This document shows, one piece after another, positions 1 through 10,680 of a stretch of 64,000 bases of DNA (the first letter of the stretch is position 1; every line of letters begins with the position of its first letter). The position numbers and the translations under genes are program-made. The stretch spans positions 65,689,101-65,753,100 of the forward strand of contig NC_080428.1 in NCBI RefSeq assembly GCF_029873635.1, written 5' to 3'. Below the pieces are notes generated by a model. That model was not told where the DNA came from. It was given only the letters and a program-made list of their open reading frames with translations, and ran no database searches. This DNA comes from Malania oleifera (taxonomy: Eukaryota > Streptophyta > Magnoliopsida > Santalales > Ximeniaceae).

Positions 1-1170
1 CTATAATGCCATAAAATGATATCATTATATTTGAAAACAGAAGCAGAATTTAAGCAAGCAATTTGACATTGTTTACTCGAGTTAGGTCCATTGTCAAAAT
101 AATAGAGTCCATCTTTTTCCTTAGCACTACCAATCATCCTCTGCGTGGTCAATTCCTGAAACTCACAATAAGAAGAGTAGAAATTAGCTTGACATTGATG
201 ATCAAAGGTAATTTTATTGTGGACAACAAATTGCAAGACAAATTTGGAACGTGGAGCACATCATGGAGAGTTAACAACAAAGTGAGTTTGATAGTTCCTA
301 TCCCGGCAATTACCGAGAGTGAACCATCTGCAATTTTGACCTTTTTATTGCCTGCACATGGACTATAGGATGAGAACAACTTGGAGCAACCAGTCATATG
401 ATCAGTTGCACCAGAATCAATAATCCAAGAATCAACAGAATTAGGAATAACACCTAAAAACACAGTAGCAAGAGAGTACCAAAGAACAAAACAGAGTTAA
501 GGATAGTTTTGGAGATTGAAACAATTTGTATAGATTCTCTAATTGCTCCTTGTTAAAAGGGACCGCATCTGAGTTGGTAGAAGGCTCCTGAGTCTTTTCA
601 GCAGTGGCTTGGTAGGCGTGACTGTCACGTTTGGATTTTGGCTTCCAATTTGCTGGTTTACCATGAAGCTTCCAACATGTCTCCTTCATATGCCACGGTT
701 TTTTGCAATGCTCGCACCATGGTTTCTTACGCCCATTGAGTTTTTTAACTGTGAGATAAAGGGCTGAATTCTGGGAATAGTAATCAGCAAATAAAGACTT
801 GGGAGGAATAGTGGGATTAGGCGGAATGGTTTTGGAAGTACTGGAAGAGCCAATAGGATTTCTTTGGGCACCGGTCATCGCCGACTTATACGACATCATT
901 AGAAAAAAGAACAAAATAGAAAAAGAGCACAAGGCTCTAATACCATGAAGGATTTTTTAGAAGAAGAATAACCATTCTTATTAAATTTCAAGGGACACGA
1001 TTACAAGATAAATAGTAAAGGAAGGCCACCAAAATAGGAAGGCCACAAAATCAGCAGATCTCTAGGCTCGAAAACAGGAAACTAGAATCTAAAATAGTAA
1101 TTTTAGATTTTATTCAAAAAAAAAAGAACTTACTAATCTAGAAATCCGATGGTTTAAAATTGTCCTGACA
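1..1170 (-). mobile_element. Ty1/copia LTR retrotransposon, 5' part (fossil, runs off the window)
   Basis: On the minus strand the order is 5' LTR (946-1170, 225 bp, starts TG and ends CA), a primer-binding site complementary to initiator-Met tRNA (933-945), a gag region with a CCHC zinc knuckle of the CEHC/H/C type (about 640-760) and a protease-like segment with a DSGAT motif (about 380-430). The element continues past base 1, so its 3' half is not visible. The protease directly after gag and the DSGATDHMTG-like signature are typical of copia elements. The frames are broken, so it looks like an old, inactive copy. No target duplication can be checked because one end is missing. Confidence 0.85.
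946..1170 (-). repeat. 5' LTR of the copia element
   Basis: On the minus strand it begins TGTCAGGACA at base 1170 and ends CCTTCA at base 946, directly next to the tRNA primer site TGGTATTAGAGCC (rc of 933-945). The 225-bp length and TG...CA ends fit a short copia LTR. Confidence 0.75.
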
Positions 1171-1589
1171 AACCTATTGCTAGAAATTTTAATATCCAAA
1201 AAATAGTTCTTTTGGATTGCATCATTCATTTTATACACTTTTAAGTTAAAATTAAAATAAAATAATCATATGAATTTAAATATAATTAAAATATACATAA
1301 ATTTCAAAAAATAATTATAAATCTTACAAAATATTTTTACTATTTTTTATCATGTCCAATAAAAAAATTTATTGTAAAGAAAAATTTGAAAATATAACAA
1401 TTGAGTAAAATAATTATAATTATTTTTATTTTCATTATATTATTTTTTAATGTGTATTATTTTATCATTTTAATAAATTTAACCAAACAAATTGATGGTT
1501 TTTGGTTTTAGTTTCTATTTTTGGATTTTGGTTTCGTTGTTGTAATTTTTTACAATGAAAACAAAATGGCCCCTAAACTTTAGTGGTTT
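1171..1589. other. AT-rich spacer, no gene seen
   Basis: Strongly AT-rich sequence with runs of A and T lies between the copia LTR and the truncated LINE. The stretch near 1490-1560 has the TTTTGGTTTTAG look of AT-rich MITE remnants, but I could not pair terminal inverted repeats or a target duplication. Confidence 0.5.
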
Positions 1590-4010
1590 TCTCTTTATGT
1601 CATGGGGAAGGCTAGCTATGTGCTTGCCTCAAAATTGAAGGGGCTGAAAGAAAAACTAAAAATGTGGAATAGAAGCACCTTTGGAAATGTTCGTGCAAAG
1701 AAGATAGTTATCCTCAATGGCATCTATTTAAACTTTATATACGTTGTACCTAATAGTTTAAGCTTTTAGGTAAAGTGGTAATTTAACATGGTATCAACGC
1801 TAGTAACCAGGAGGTCCTAGTTTCTAATCTTGTTGTCCACATTTATTGTGTGGTGTTTAAAAATTACAGCATTCCATGTAATGGGTGTTATTTATCGTTT
1901 GTTTATCTCTCCACATGTTGTCGGGTTGCACTTGCGAGGGAGTGTTAAAGCTTGATATACATTGTTGGCCAACAACCTAATACCTTAAGCTTTTAGGTAA
2001 AGTGGTAATCTAACAACATCAAAGAACTCGACGAGCAGGATTTAAACCAAGGTCTTAACAACAAAAGGAGGGCCAGAGGAGTGATACTCAAGAAGGAATC
2101 GAGCAAGGTTATTAACCTTGAAGAGATATCTTGGAGGCAGAAATCCAAAGCCTTATGGATCAAGGAGAGGGACTGGAATACTAGATTCTTTCATCAAAAC
2201 ACTCACTGTAGATGTAACACCTTATCCGACATTGAAATTGGGGGAAACATTTTGATTGGGAAGAGGAATTTAAAGAAGGCATTTTTTATTTTTACAAAGG
2301 CCTCTACTCTGAATTCAAAATATGGAGACCAGCTGTGGATGGAATCAGTTTTAGAACTCTTAGTGGTGGCCAAAGGGACTCTTGGATGAAGCAAAAAATC
2401 CTTCAGCCATTAATAATTGCAATGGGGACAAAGTGCCCAGTCCAAATGGTTTCTCTTTAACATTCTTTCAAGCTAATTAGGGCATTCTCAAGCATGAAAT
2501 TTTTAACATTTTAGAGTTCTATAAACCAGGAAGATTTGTCAGTTGCATCAATGCCACGTTTGTCACCCTAGTTCCAATGAAAGTTGGGCCTGTTAACATC
2601 AAGGATTTTTGCCCTATTAGCTTGGTGGGAAGCATATATAAAATACTTGCTGAAGTCCTAGCCGAGAGGGTCAAAAAAGAAAGTTCAGAAGTCATTGGAC
2701 AGTACAAACATGTTTTACCAACAGATCACACCCTCATTGCTAACAAAGTGGTGGATGCCCATTAGAAGGAAGGAAAAAGGAAATAGTGTGCAGGCTTGAT
2801 ATAGAGAAAGCATTTGATCATGTCAACTAGGATCTCCTTCTATGTTACTTAGGAGAACGAGCTTTTGGGAGCTTTGGTGCAGCTGGATTTCACAATGCAT
2901 CAAAACTCCAAGCTTCTCAATGCTAATTAATGGCTGTTCATCTTACTTCTTTTGCTCCTCTAAAGGCTTTAGATAAGGGGATCCCTGTCCCCCTTTTTGT
3001 TTATCTTGGTGATTGAGGTGTTAAGCCTCGTGTTGATGAAAGCTTTTAAAGGAGAGCTTCAAAAAGGTCTCAAGGTGAGAAAAATGGAAGGTTTACGAAA
3101 GTTTCACTTCTTCTCTTCAAAGATGATACTATTGCCTTTTGTGAAGACAACCTCTTCATACCCTTAACCTCCAATGCATTTTGGTCGGGTTTGAGGTTGT
3201 CTCGAGTTTGAAAGTGAATCTTCAAAAAAGTGAGCTCCTTATGATTGGATATGGCATGGGGGAGCTTTCCTCGCTAGTCTTTTTGGGTTGTAAGATGGGT
3301 GCCTTCCTGATTAGTAACCTCGAACTCCCTCTTGGAGCCAAATTCAAAGATAAAGAGGTTTGGAACCCCATTATTAAGAAATTTGAAAGAAGATTGGAGG
3401 CTGGAAAAGGAAATTCTTGTCTAAAGGTGGCCAACCCACTCTTATCAAGAGCACTAGACAAACCTTCCCATCTATTTTATCTCCCTATTTCCTTTACTAA
3501 CTTCAGTTTCTAGGAGACTGGAGGGGAATTTAAAGGATATTTCTTTCAGGAAGCTTGGGGGAGGAGTTTAAATAACACCTCATTAGATGGGGAATGATTA
3601 AACAACCTATTTTTTTAGGAACTTCGCATTGAAATCCCTCCACACATTCAACAAAGCCATTCTTGGGAAATGGTTGTGGAGGTTCATGAAGGAGAAATAT
3701 CACCTTTGCTTGGAAATCATTGCTTCTAAATATGGGTTCAAGCATAACGAATGGGTCACTCATACTAGTAGAGCACCCTACGAGTGGGGGTTTGGAAATT
3801 CATTAGGAAAGGCAGGGATGACTTTTTCCTTTATGTCAGATTTCAAGTGTGGAATGGAGACAATGTTTACTTTTGGCATGATGTCTCGCATGAAAAATTG
3901 ATCTTATAGCTACGTTTCCTTCCATCTACAGTTTGGCCTGTGACAAGGATGCCCTCATCGGCCATCATCTTCAAGTTTTAAATCAAGGGATCGTCTAGAA
4001 TATTCCCAAG
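1590..4010 (+). mobile_element. 5'-truncated LINE (L1-like) fragment with a nested mini-LTR element
   Basis: Plus-strand frames carry recognisable plant L1-type pieces in order. First comes the linker between endonuclease and reverse transcriptase (SKLKGLKEKLKMWNRSTFGN-like, 1620-1715, continued after 2020). Next is the segment before RT (WIKERDWNTRFFHQN, 2158-2200), then the RT start (IKDFCPISLVGSIYKILAEVLAERV, 2599-2670), the RT C-terminal part (SLKVNLQKSELLMIGYG, 3205-3260) and the post-RT region (FNKAILGKWLWRFMKEKYHLCLEIIASKYG, 3646-3735; GMETMFTFGMM, 3850-3890). The endonuclease, the 3' zinc-finger tail and the poly-A are absent. Several stops and frame changes make it non-coding. A 291-bp miniature LTR element (1725-2015) interrupts the linker. 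The 5' edge at about 1590 is approximate. Confidence 0.8.
1725..2015 (+). mobile_element. Miniature LTR element (TRIM/SMART type), copy A, inside the LINE
   Basis: Non-coding element with a worn left LTR (about 1725-1788), a primer-binding site TGGTATCAACGC (1789-1800), a short non-coding middle, a purine tract (GCGAGGGAG) and a right LTR of 73 bp (1943-2015, TGTTAAAG...TCTAACA). The flanks are GCATC on the left and ACATC on the right, a 4-of-5 target duplication. LINE coding similarity resumes directly after the right end, so this copy inserted into the LINE. Confidence 0.75.
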
Positions 4011-4594
4011 CAAGCATAGCTTAGTTTTCATTTATTAAAATCTACTAAGGCCTTAAGTGCCTCAATCATAATATTTTATTCTTTTTAGTGCATGGTATTT
4101 CATATATCCTGACTATTTTATCCAAAAGAAAGTTGTCATCATGAATTATGTGTGTGCGTGTGTGTGTGTGAGTGTGCACATGTTTGTATGCAAAGTTGTG
4201 CATCATTTGATACACAATGCTTCTTCATCACATAAAATTCAATAATAGACAGGCAATTTTGGAGTATGTCAGAACTGGATTAGAGAAACATAGAGCCAAA
4301 CATGATCACGAAAAACAAAGTATATTAAGAGAAAAGAATAATTACATAAAGGATCAAAGTATCATCCAAAGAAAGAAGAGATTAGGGCATTTAACCACTT
4401 TATTTTTATCTGAATAGTTAGTAGATGAAGCAAACCCTAGACACATTAGCAAGGTTGCTCCATTGTAGCTCCAGCATCACAGATTTGAATAGCAAAAACT
4501 GCCTCTAAGCAAGCAAGGGTAGGGCTTCCTACATCTTACCCTTTCCAAACCTTCTGTTGGGAGGAGCCTTTTTTTTCTTGAAACAGGTGGAAAT
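4011..4594. other. Spacer with GT microsatellite, no gene seen
   Basis: AT-rich sequence. A (TG)n tract with a few interruptions lies at about 4149-4178. A short open frame at 4217-4417 (66 codons) is low-complexity, rich in Lys/Gln/Arg, and matches nothing I recognise; I treat it as chance. Confidence 0.5.
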
Positions 4595-4916
4595 TGTTAG
4601 ATTACCACTTTACCTAAAAGCTTAAGCTTTTAGGTTGTGGACTAACAATGCATATCACGCTTTAACACTCCCCTGCACGTGCAGCCCGACAGCATGTGGG
4701 GAGATAAACATTAAGCTTTTAGGTAAAGTAGTAATCTAACGTGGTATCAGAGCTGGTTACCAGAAGGTTCTGGTATTATGTGTATTTTAAATTTATCGTG
4801 TGTTTATCTCCCCACGTGCTGTCGGGCTGCGTGTGCAGGGGAGTGTTAAAGCTTGATATGCATTGTTGGTCCACAACCTAATAGCTTAAGTTTTTAGGTA
4901 AAGTGGTAATCTAAAA
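4595..4916. mobile_element. Miniature LTR element, copy B, rearranged into an inverted (hairpin) arrangement
   Basis: The left part is a minus-strand LTR (4595-4667, 73 bp) followed by purine-tract and inner sequence in reverse. At about 4711 the orientation flips. A plus-strand LTR end (4712-4741), primer site TGGTATCAGAGC (4742-4753), inner part, purine tract GCAGGGGAG and a complete plus-strand LTR (4844-4916, 73 bp) follow. The two outer LTRs therefore face each other as a ~73-bp inverted repeat. The flanks are GAAAT and TAAAT (4 of 5 match), consistent with one insertion of a rearranged copy. Confidence 0.7.
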
Positions 4917-5057
4917 TAAATTACTTCCGTGGCTTTCACTAAGTTAGGCTTCTTGCTTTGTTATTCGGGCAAGAAATGTTGCATTAGGGACATATACATT
5001 GTAATGCAGAAAGATTGAGTTACCATGATCATTTGTAGCAGTATAGCGAGCACTTGT

Positions 5058-6950
5058 AGGATCATCCATTTTGATAGAGATTGTTGGCCTTGCTGTTTTT
5101 ATTGGGGCATATTTGTTGATATATTCACAAGACAGCTTATTCCAGACCCCTCCCCCTTCCAAACATCAAAAAAGGGAAAAAAAAACAAAAACAAAAAACA
5201 AAAAAAACAAAACAAAACAAAAATGTGCCTGGTTCTCTTGTTTGGGCTCTTCTCTATAAAAGGCCTTCATTGTCTAGTTCTCTTTTTTGTCCCCTTCATT
5301 TATTTGCAAGAATCTGTGTTTATTGGCAAGGATAAGTGATAACTAAATAAAATGAACACAATCACATGATATGCAACAAAGAGTGTGGAGCATTTTCAGA
5401 CAAGGAAAGGGGCAGGGCTGCTGTAACAAAATTTGTCTCTTCTTTTTTCTTTTGATACCTTTCAATGCAATTTGACTTTATCATTAGTTTTTCCACGTTT
5501 TGTCTCCTTCCATAGGAGATCTTTAGATCCTAAATATTTTCTTATTTTCTTGATCATTGTTTCTCAACAAACAGTGCAAGGGAGAGCACTTGTAGGATAA
5601 TCCATTTTGACGGGGGAGGTAGTTGATCTGGCTGTTATTTATTGAGGCATCTTTTGAGAACATAACCACCTCCCCCCTGGTGCTGCAAGCAGAAAACATT
5701 TTTAAAAATATAAAACAAAAAAAAGGTAAAATATAAAAAGGGCCTGATATAGGAAGCAACTACTGTTGTAATTTTAATCTTCAAGGTTGTCAACCACCTT
5801 AATTCCCATTTCTATTCTTTCATTGGAAACATTTCATGTAAATAGTCTTATTTACCTGTTGATTTCTTTTTTGGGCTCCTTTCCATGGGAAACTTTCACC
5901 TTCTAGTTGTCCCTTCCTTTTCTTTTTTTTTGTTTTTGCAAGAATTTTTTATTTATGTTTATTAGGAAGGATAACTAAATAAGATGAATGCAATTTCACG
6001 ATATGCAACAAAGAAAAGGAAGAATTTTATAGGCATGGGAACAGAGGGCGGTTGAAACAAATTACTCCTTTATTTAGACCCTTCTACACTGTTAAAGCTC
6101 GATATACATTGTTGGCCCACAACATAATAGCTTAAGATTTTAGGTAAAAGGGTAATCTAACATGGTAACAAAGCCGCTGATGGTTTGAATTTGGGCACAA
6201 GTGTTCATGCATGTGCTCCTGCTGATGTAGATCCTATAGAAGAAGAGTGGTGATCCTATGAATGCTAATCCCGTAAAGGAGTGGACTACCATGGTTTTGT
6301 GCCATTTCCTATAGTTGAGTAATGGCTCCTAGTTGGTTGCATGGCTTCTGTTCATGGGGGAGGGGGGAGACTGGGGAGTTGTTGGAACTCGCAAGTGAGG
6401 GGAAAATTGTTGAGAATTCCACTTGTAGGTTTGCCCCACATTGGAAAAATAAAGTGGAGGATGGATGCTCATATACATGGCTAGACCCAAGATGTAAAGA
6501 CTTAAGCTTTTGGATCATGTAGGTGCTCACCCATGTGCATTAAGGTCGCCCATGATGACTCCCCCAGTCCTAACAAGTTAAGCTTTAAGGTAAAGTGATA
6601 ATCTAACATGGTATTAGAGTTGGTTACTACGAGGTCCTGGGTTCTAGTCTTGTTGCCTGTGTTTATTGTGTGGTGTTTAAAAATTATTTTATTCCCTGCA
6701 ATGGGTGTTATTTATCATTTGTTTATCTCTCCACCTGCTATCAGACTGCACGTGCAAGGGAGTGTTAAGGCTTGATATACATTTTTGGCCTACAACCTAA
6801 TAGCTGAAGCTTTTAGGTAAAGTGGTAATCTAACATTCGCAATTTGACATCGTTATTAGTTTTTCCATGTTTTGTCTCCTTCCTAAAGGAGATTTTGAAC
6901 TCCCAAGTTTTTTCTTATTTTCTTGATCCATGTTTCTTAAAAAAGATTAG
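5058..6950. repeat. Diverged tandem duplication (two X-Y units), split by a mini-LTR composite
   Basis: Segment X recurs at about 5058-5450 and 5588-6075. Shared landmarks are AGCACTTGTAGGATMATCC, TTTGGGCTCYT and GATAACTAAATAARATGAA followed by GATATGCAACAAAGA. Segment Y recurs at about 5463-5585 and 6839-6950 (GCAATTTGACWT...TTTTCCAYGTTTTGTCTCCTTCC...TTTCTTATTTTCTTGATC). The order X1-Y1-X2-[6090-6835]-Y2 shows a tandem duplication of a unit of about 530 bp, later split by the miniature LTR composite. A minus-strand open frame at 4944-5162 overlaps X1 but is not kept in X2, so I do not call it a gene. Confidence 0.65.
6090..6835 (+). mobile_element. Composite of miniature LTR element copies (copy C) with another LTR-like piece inside
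   Basis: A complete 73-bp LTR (6090-6162) is followed by a worn primer site (TGGTAACAAAGC, 6163-6174). About 400 bp of different sequence comes next, including a segment near 6405-6560 that resembles another plant LTR family (CCACATTGGAAAAATAAAG, AAGCTTTTGGATC). A second partial LTR (about 6576-6608) with its primer site TGGTATTAGAGT (6609-6620), the usual inner part, purine tract GCAAGGGAG and a 73-bp LTR (6763-6835) close the structure. No clean outer target duplication was found. Confidence 0.6.
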
Positions 6951-7268
6951 AGAAGGAATAAAAACACAAATTTATGGAGCCAATATGATCCAGGTCTCCA
7001 GGAGGACTAGGGCTGACTCCTTTTGAGTAGCAGTTTGTTCTTGAAACTGGGGAATGAAGATCGCGTTGAGCTTTTTTGTTTTTCAGCACTTCCACACATT
7101 CTTTCATACTTATCCCAGACTCTCCTTTAGAATAATTTTTTTCAATAGATGACATTACATGCTCAAAAAATGTGTATATTTTTCCTTGATATATTTGCTC
7201 ACTGAGCTCCAGGAAATTTGCTTTACTTATCAACAACAAAATCACTTCCTTAGGAAGACCCAGCATAC

Positions 7269-7549
7269 CTGAAGATGAAAATACGCATAAAGACCACGAC
7301 ATCCAATCCTGATGATGACAAGAGTTCCTCTTCCGAAGGTTGCCACGCTGTTCGCACCCACCCTGGAGAAGGCAACAGTCTATCCAGGTTGAAATGACTT
7401 CTCTGTTTTAATTTACCTTCAGCCAGTAAGCGAGGTGCATAAACATCAACATTACTTGGTTGTTTCCTCAGTATAGAATACAGAGTGAAGTACAAAATAC
7501 AGAGGCCAATATTTATCCCCACAGATGTTAGAAGGGCAGATACATCCAT
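7269..7549 (-). CDS. OSCA/CSC1-like calcium-permeable stress-gated channel (HYP1-like), first coding exon only
   Basis: The minus-strand ATG at 7549 opens 93 codons plus two bases, ending at a canonical donor (TTCAG|GTATGC, intron from 7268 downward). The protein starts MDVSALLTSVGINIGLC and continues with the first membrane helix (about residues 5-27), ILRKQPSNVDVYAPRLLAEG, LDRLLPSPGWVRTAWQPSEEEL and GLDVVVFMRIFIF. This is the conserved N-terminus of plant OSCA/CSC1 (DUF221, TMEM63-related) channels and is closest in my memory to HYP1. Family members are mechanosensitive/osmosensitive cation channels of about 700-770 residues in the plasma membrane. The remaining exons were not found in 1-7268, which holds mostly repeats, so the gene must continue beyond the window edge or be truncated. 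Confidence 0.8.
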
Positions 7550-7615
7550 TTCTTCAAACCAAGGTCAACAACTTGGCAAATTTAACCTCTCAAACCTTTT
7601 CAGCCAACAACAGAA
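7550..7615 (-). other. Probable 5' UTR part next to the OSCA-like start codon
   Basis: Upstream of the minus-strand ATG (7549) a plausible splice acceptor ends at 7616 (TTTTCTCCGCACATGGTGCAG on the minus strand, slightly pyrimidine-rich). This would pair with a donor near 10478. Inference from splice-site appearance only. Confidence 0.4.
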
Positions 7616-10478
7616 CTGCACCATGTGCGGAGAAAATATCATCAGACAACAATAAAAGCCACAGAGGCATTACATGCAGATGTTGTTAGAAGCATTAAAA
7701 TGCAACAATAGCGCATATGTAAAAATATTTTAAAAAAAAAATACTTGCTATGAAGTTAAAAAAACAAAAAAGATTTTAAGAAAATTTTCCTTGTTACAAT
7801 ATCACCATCCATATCATAATGTTGTTTGGCTGAATGTGCCACACTGCCTTATCAATATTAAAACATGTAGCAATTATATGCATGAAATATGGTTTTTAAT
7901 ATAGCACAATGGCAAAAAAAAAAAAAAAAAAGGTTTCATCATAAAAGTAAAACCAAGTAGTTGGAGTGAAGGCTTAATTGAGTCGAGTTGAAAACTTAAA
8001 AAGTAAATTACCAACCAACAGGATGACAACTTTAAAACTGAACCACAGAGTTTTTTCTTATTTTGAATTCTTGAAGTAGCAATGAGCTGAGTTTTGAACT
8101 TTAGTGTGAATGCTGATTGGCTGTGTTACCAAAATTAATTAATGGAAGTTTAAGGACATTTAAGTATAATTCATAGTTGAATCTAAAAAATTCTACCATC
8201 ACACAAATTGATCAATCTAATCTAACTCTCTATTTTTGTCCAGTGCTTACAGAGTGGATTAGTAAGATTTTGGATAGCATTCCGGCATATAATAGGAATA
8301 TGGGATTAGTTAAATGATAAACCCAAACTCCGCAATAAGATTTCATAACCAACTAGCTTGTCATTTTGATAATAATTCTAATGAAAAGAGGCACATAAAC
8401 ATAAAGTCATTAATTGAGAGAAAAAACAGTTCGTTTGTGTGCAAAAATTAAATGATGAATATATTCTTTCTATTTGAGTAGTGAGTACTGAACTCACGGA
8501 TGCTTACTGCTATTTCTGTACAACTTTAGAGCAGGGACAGGTGTAGTATTGTATACAGGGCATTCCCCTTCACCACACCCAACACCCCATCCCCCACCAC
8601 CAAAATAAAAACAAGTTTATATAATTATTTATCTTCATATAAAATTTGCAAGCTCCTTCATATATCTTCATCCTAGCTTCATAGAATAAACTTCACAATT
8701 AATCAATTGTCAAGAAAATATCACAATTAAACTATTTCATAATTAATTTCACTACAAAATCTTCCAACAATTTAAGGGTTCTTGCCATGATAACCTTGTG
8801 CTTTGTTACAAGAGACTTGTCAACTTTCACAAGGTTCTACCAGCCATGAAGCCAGGAGTTTGGTCGAAAGGTGCCAAAAAATGTTAATCATTCAAAGTCA
8901 TGTAAAATAGCCCCCAACATGCTGATCTATATATACATATGCACATACATACATTTATGTATACAAGCATACATCATATATAATATGCAAACACACGCAC
9001 AAGTATGTATAAAATAGGCCCAACACCAAAACTGAATAAGAGATACCCTTTTAAAAAAAAAAAAACATAAATTAAAATTGAATAATGATGCTTCAAATTA
9101 GAATGAAATTCACAAAAAATAAATATATAAATAAAAATATTTGGCATTTTAAGACTTTATTATCAATTTTTATAAAATTAGATGAATAATTTAAGCACAG
9201 TTTGATGATTTTGACCAAAATTTGACATTCTAATGAAAAATTAATTCAAGAAAATAAAACCATAGAGCCAAAAACAAGTGCTCTAGATGGAGTGCAATAA
9301 TTAATTTAATAAAAAATACAAGGAATACAAAATGGAGTATCAATTGTAAGAAATTACACATGAAGAAGTTGACGACAGTAACAGAATTACGTCCCATATC
9401 TATTTTTTAATAGCGGCGTCCAAAATTCCTATACGAACTAATATTCAGAGACCAATAAAACCTCATCTTTCCATACAACAAATAATGGACTTTAGATAGA
9501 TTAATTTGAATAAATAAATAAATGTAATGTTTCCAGTAACAAAGGTTGGCTATTAAAAACACTGAATTCATTCAATGAAGGGAAATTTGCAACAATGCAA
9601 TGAATTGGTCTAAGACTTGGAGAATTCAGCAATGCACGGACCCAAAGCAGAAGTGCCATTTCATATAGAATAATCATGTAACTATGACCAGAATGTAAAA
9701 CTATAGCATAAGTCACTAGTAGCCAGAGTCAGCCTCTATATAAATCCGTGATTCATGATCCCAAAGAGAGAAATGCATTGGAAGAGCAGGTGAAGAAGTT
9801 AAATTGAAACTTCATGAGACTGAGTGCACCTTGGAATTATGCTCCCGAGTTTGTGGAAACAGGGAATGACTCTCTATCTTCCAATTCAAAACTAAGGACA
9901 GTGGATTCACATTATTAAAAACTAAAAAACTAAAAAAAAAAAATTAAATTAAGAGTGTTTGGGAGGTTCTGAAACCATTCCCTGACCAAATTTACAGAAT
10001 CCAAAATGCAGCTCGCTTATGGGGAAGAACTCAGTTCAAAGCTCAGTAATCAACAGAAATAAGAAGATGATATGATCTTGAAAAAAGATTGGTAATGGAT
10101 GAAGAGAAGTGTTGTTTAATTCAACTGCTTGGAACGCAAAGTAATTACTACAAATTCGATTAACAAGTGGGACTGCAACAGCCCACTAACCCCAGCTGTG
10201 GTTCACTCCCATTTCAGCACATTCCCAACATTTTAAAGCTAATATACCCACGTAATTCAAACCCATTACATTACAAACGCCAATCTCCCCGTTCCCAATT
10301 CCCGTTTACCAAACTCTTTGCACTTGCAACTTTTTACGTGAGAGATGAACCGCAAATACGATAGGCAACCAACCGCGTAAAACCCTCATAGCAAAAATGA
10401 CAGTATTTTCTAAAACATGAAAAAAAATTCAGACCTACCCACCCAAAAAAAGTGAAGAAAACAAATAAATAAATAAAC
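7616..10478 (-). other. Putative leader intron of the OSCA-like gene; no other gene seen
   Basis: About 2.9 kb of AT-rich sequence lies between a candidate donor (CCAAAACAG|GTTTATTT on the minus strand, GT at 10478-10477) and the acceptor at 7616. It holds poly-A runs (near 7917 and 9052), a run of ATACATA-type low-complexity sequence (8930-9010) and no coding similarity that I recognise. Confidence 0.4.
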
Positions 10479-10680
10479 CTGTTTTGGTTGGTGAGAAATG
10501 TCTGAATGTCAATCGAGTTTTCTACAGGGGTCGCGGGAGATTGCAGCGGTCAGCACTTCAAAGCAGCTTTAAGCGTCTGTTGCTGAAGCAACGAGTTGGA
10601 GAAGAAGAAATGGAAGAAGGGGTGGGACAATTTCGTGAGGAAGACGGCAAACCAGTCGCTGTTTCTTAACCGCTGGCCTA
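10479..10680 (-). promoter_or_regulatory. Putative non-coding leader exon / 5' UTR of the OSCA-like gene
   Basis: Relatively GC-rich sequence for this window, ending on the minus strand in CAACCAAAACAG|GT, a good plant donor. Short open frames exist on both strands but match no known protein. The transcription start is not defined; the higher coordinate is a guess. A transcript read from the minus strand would decide. Confidence 0.35.

Noticed and set aside
4944-5162. Minus-strand 72-codon frame with a weak LEA2/NHL-like feel
   Set aside because: Not preserved in the duplicated unit at 5588-6075, no splice signals checked out, and the similarity is only impressionistic.
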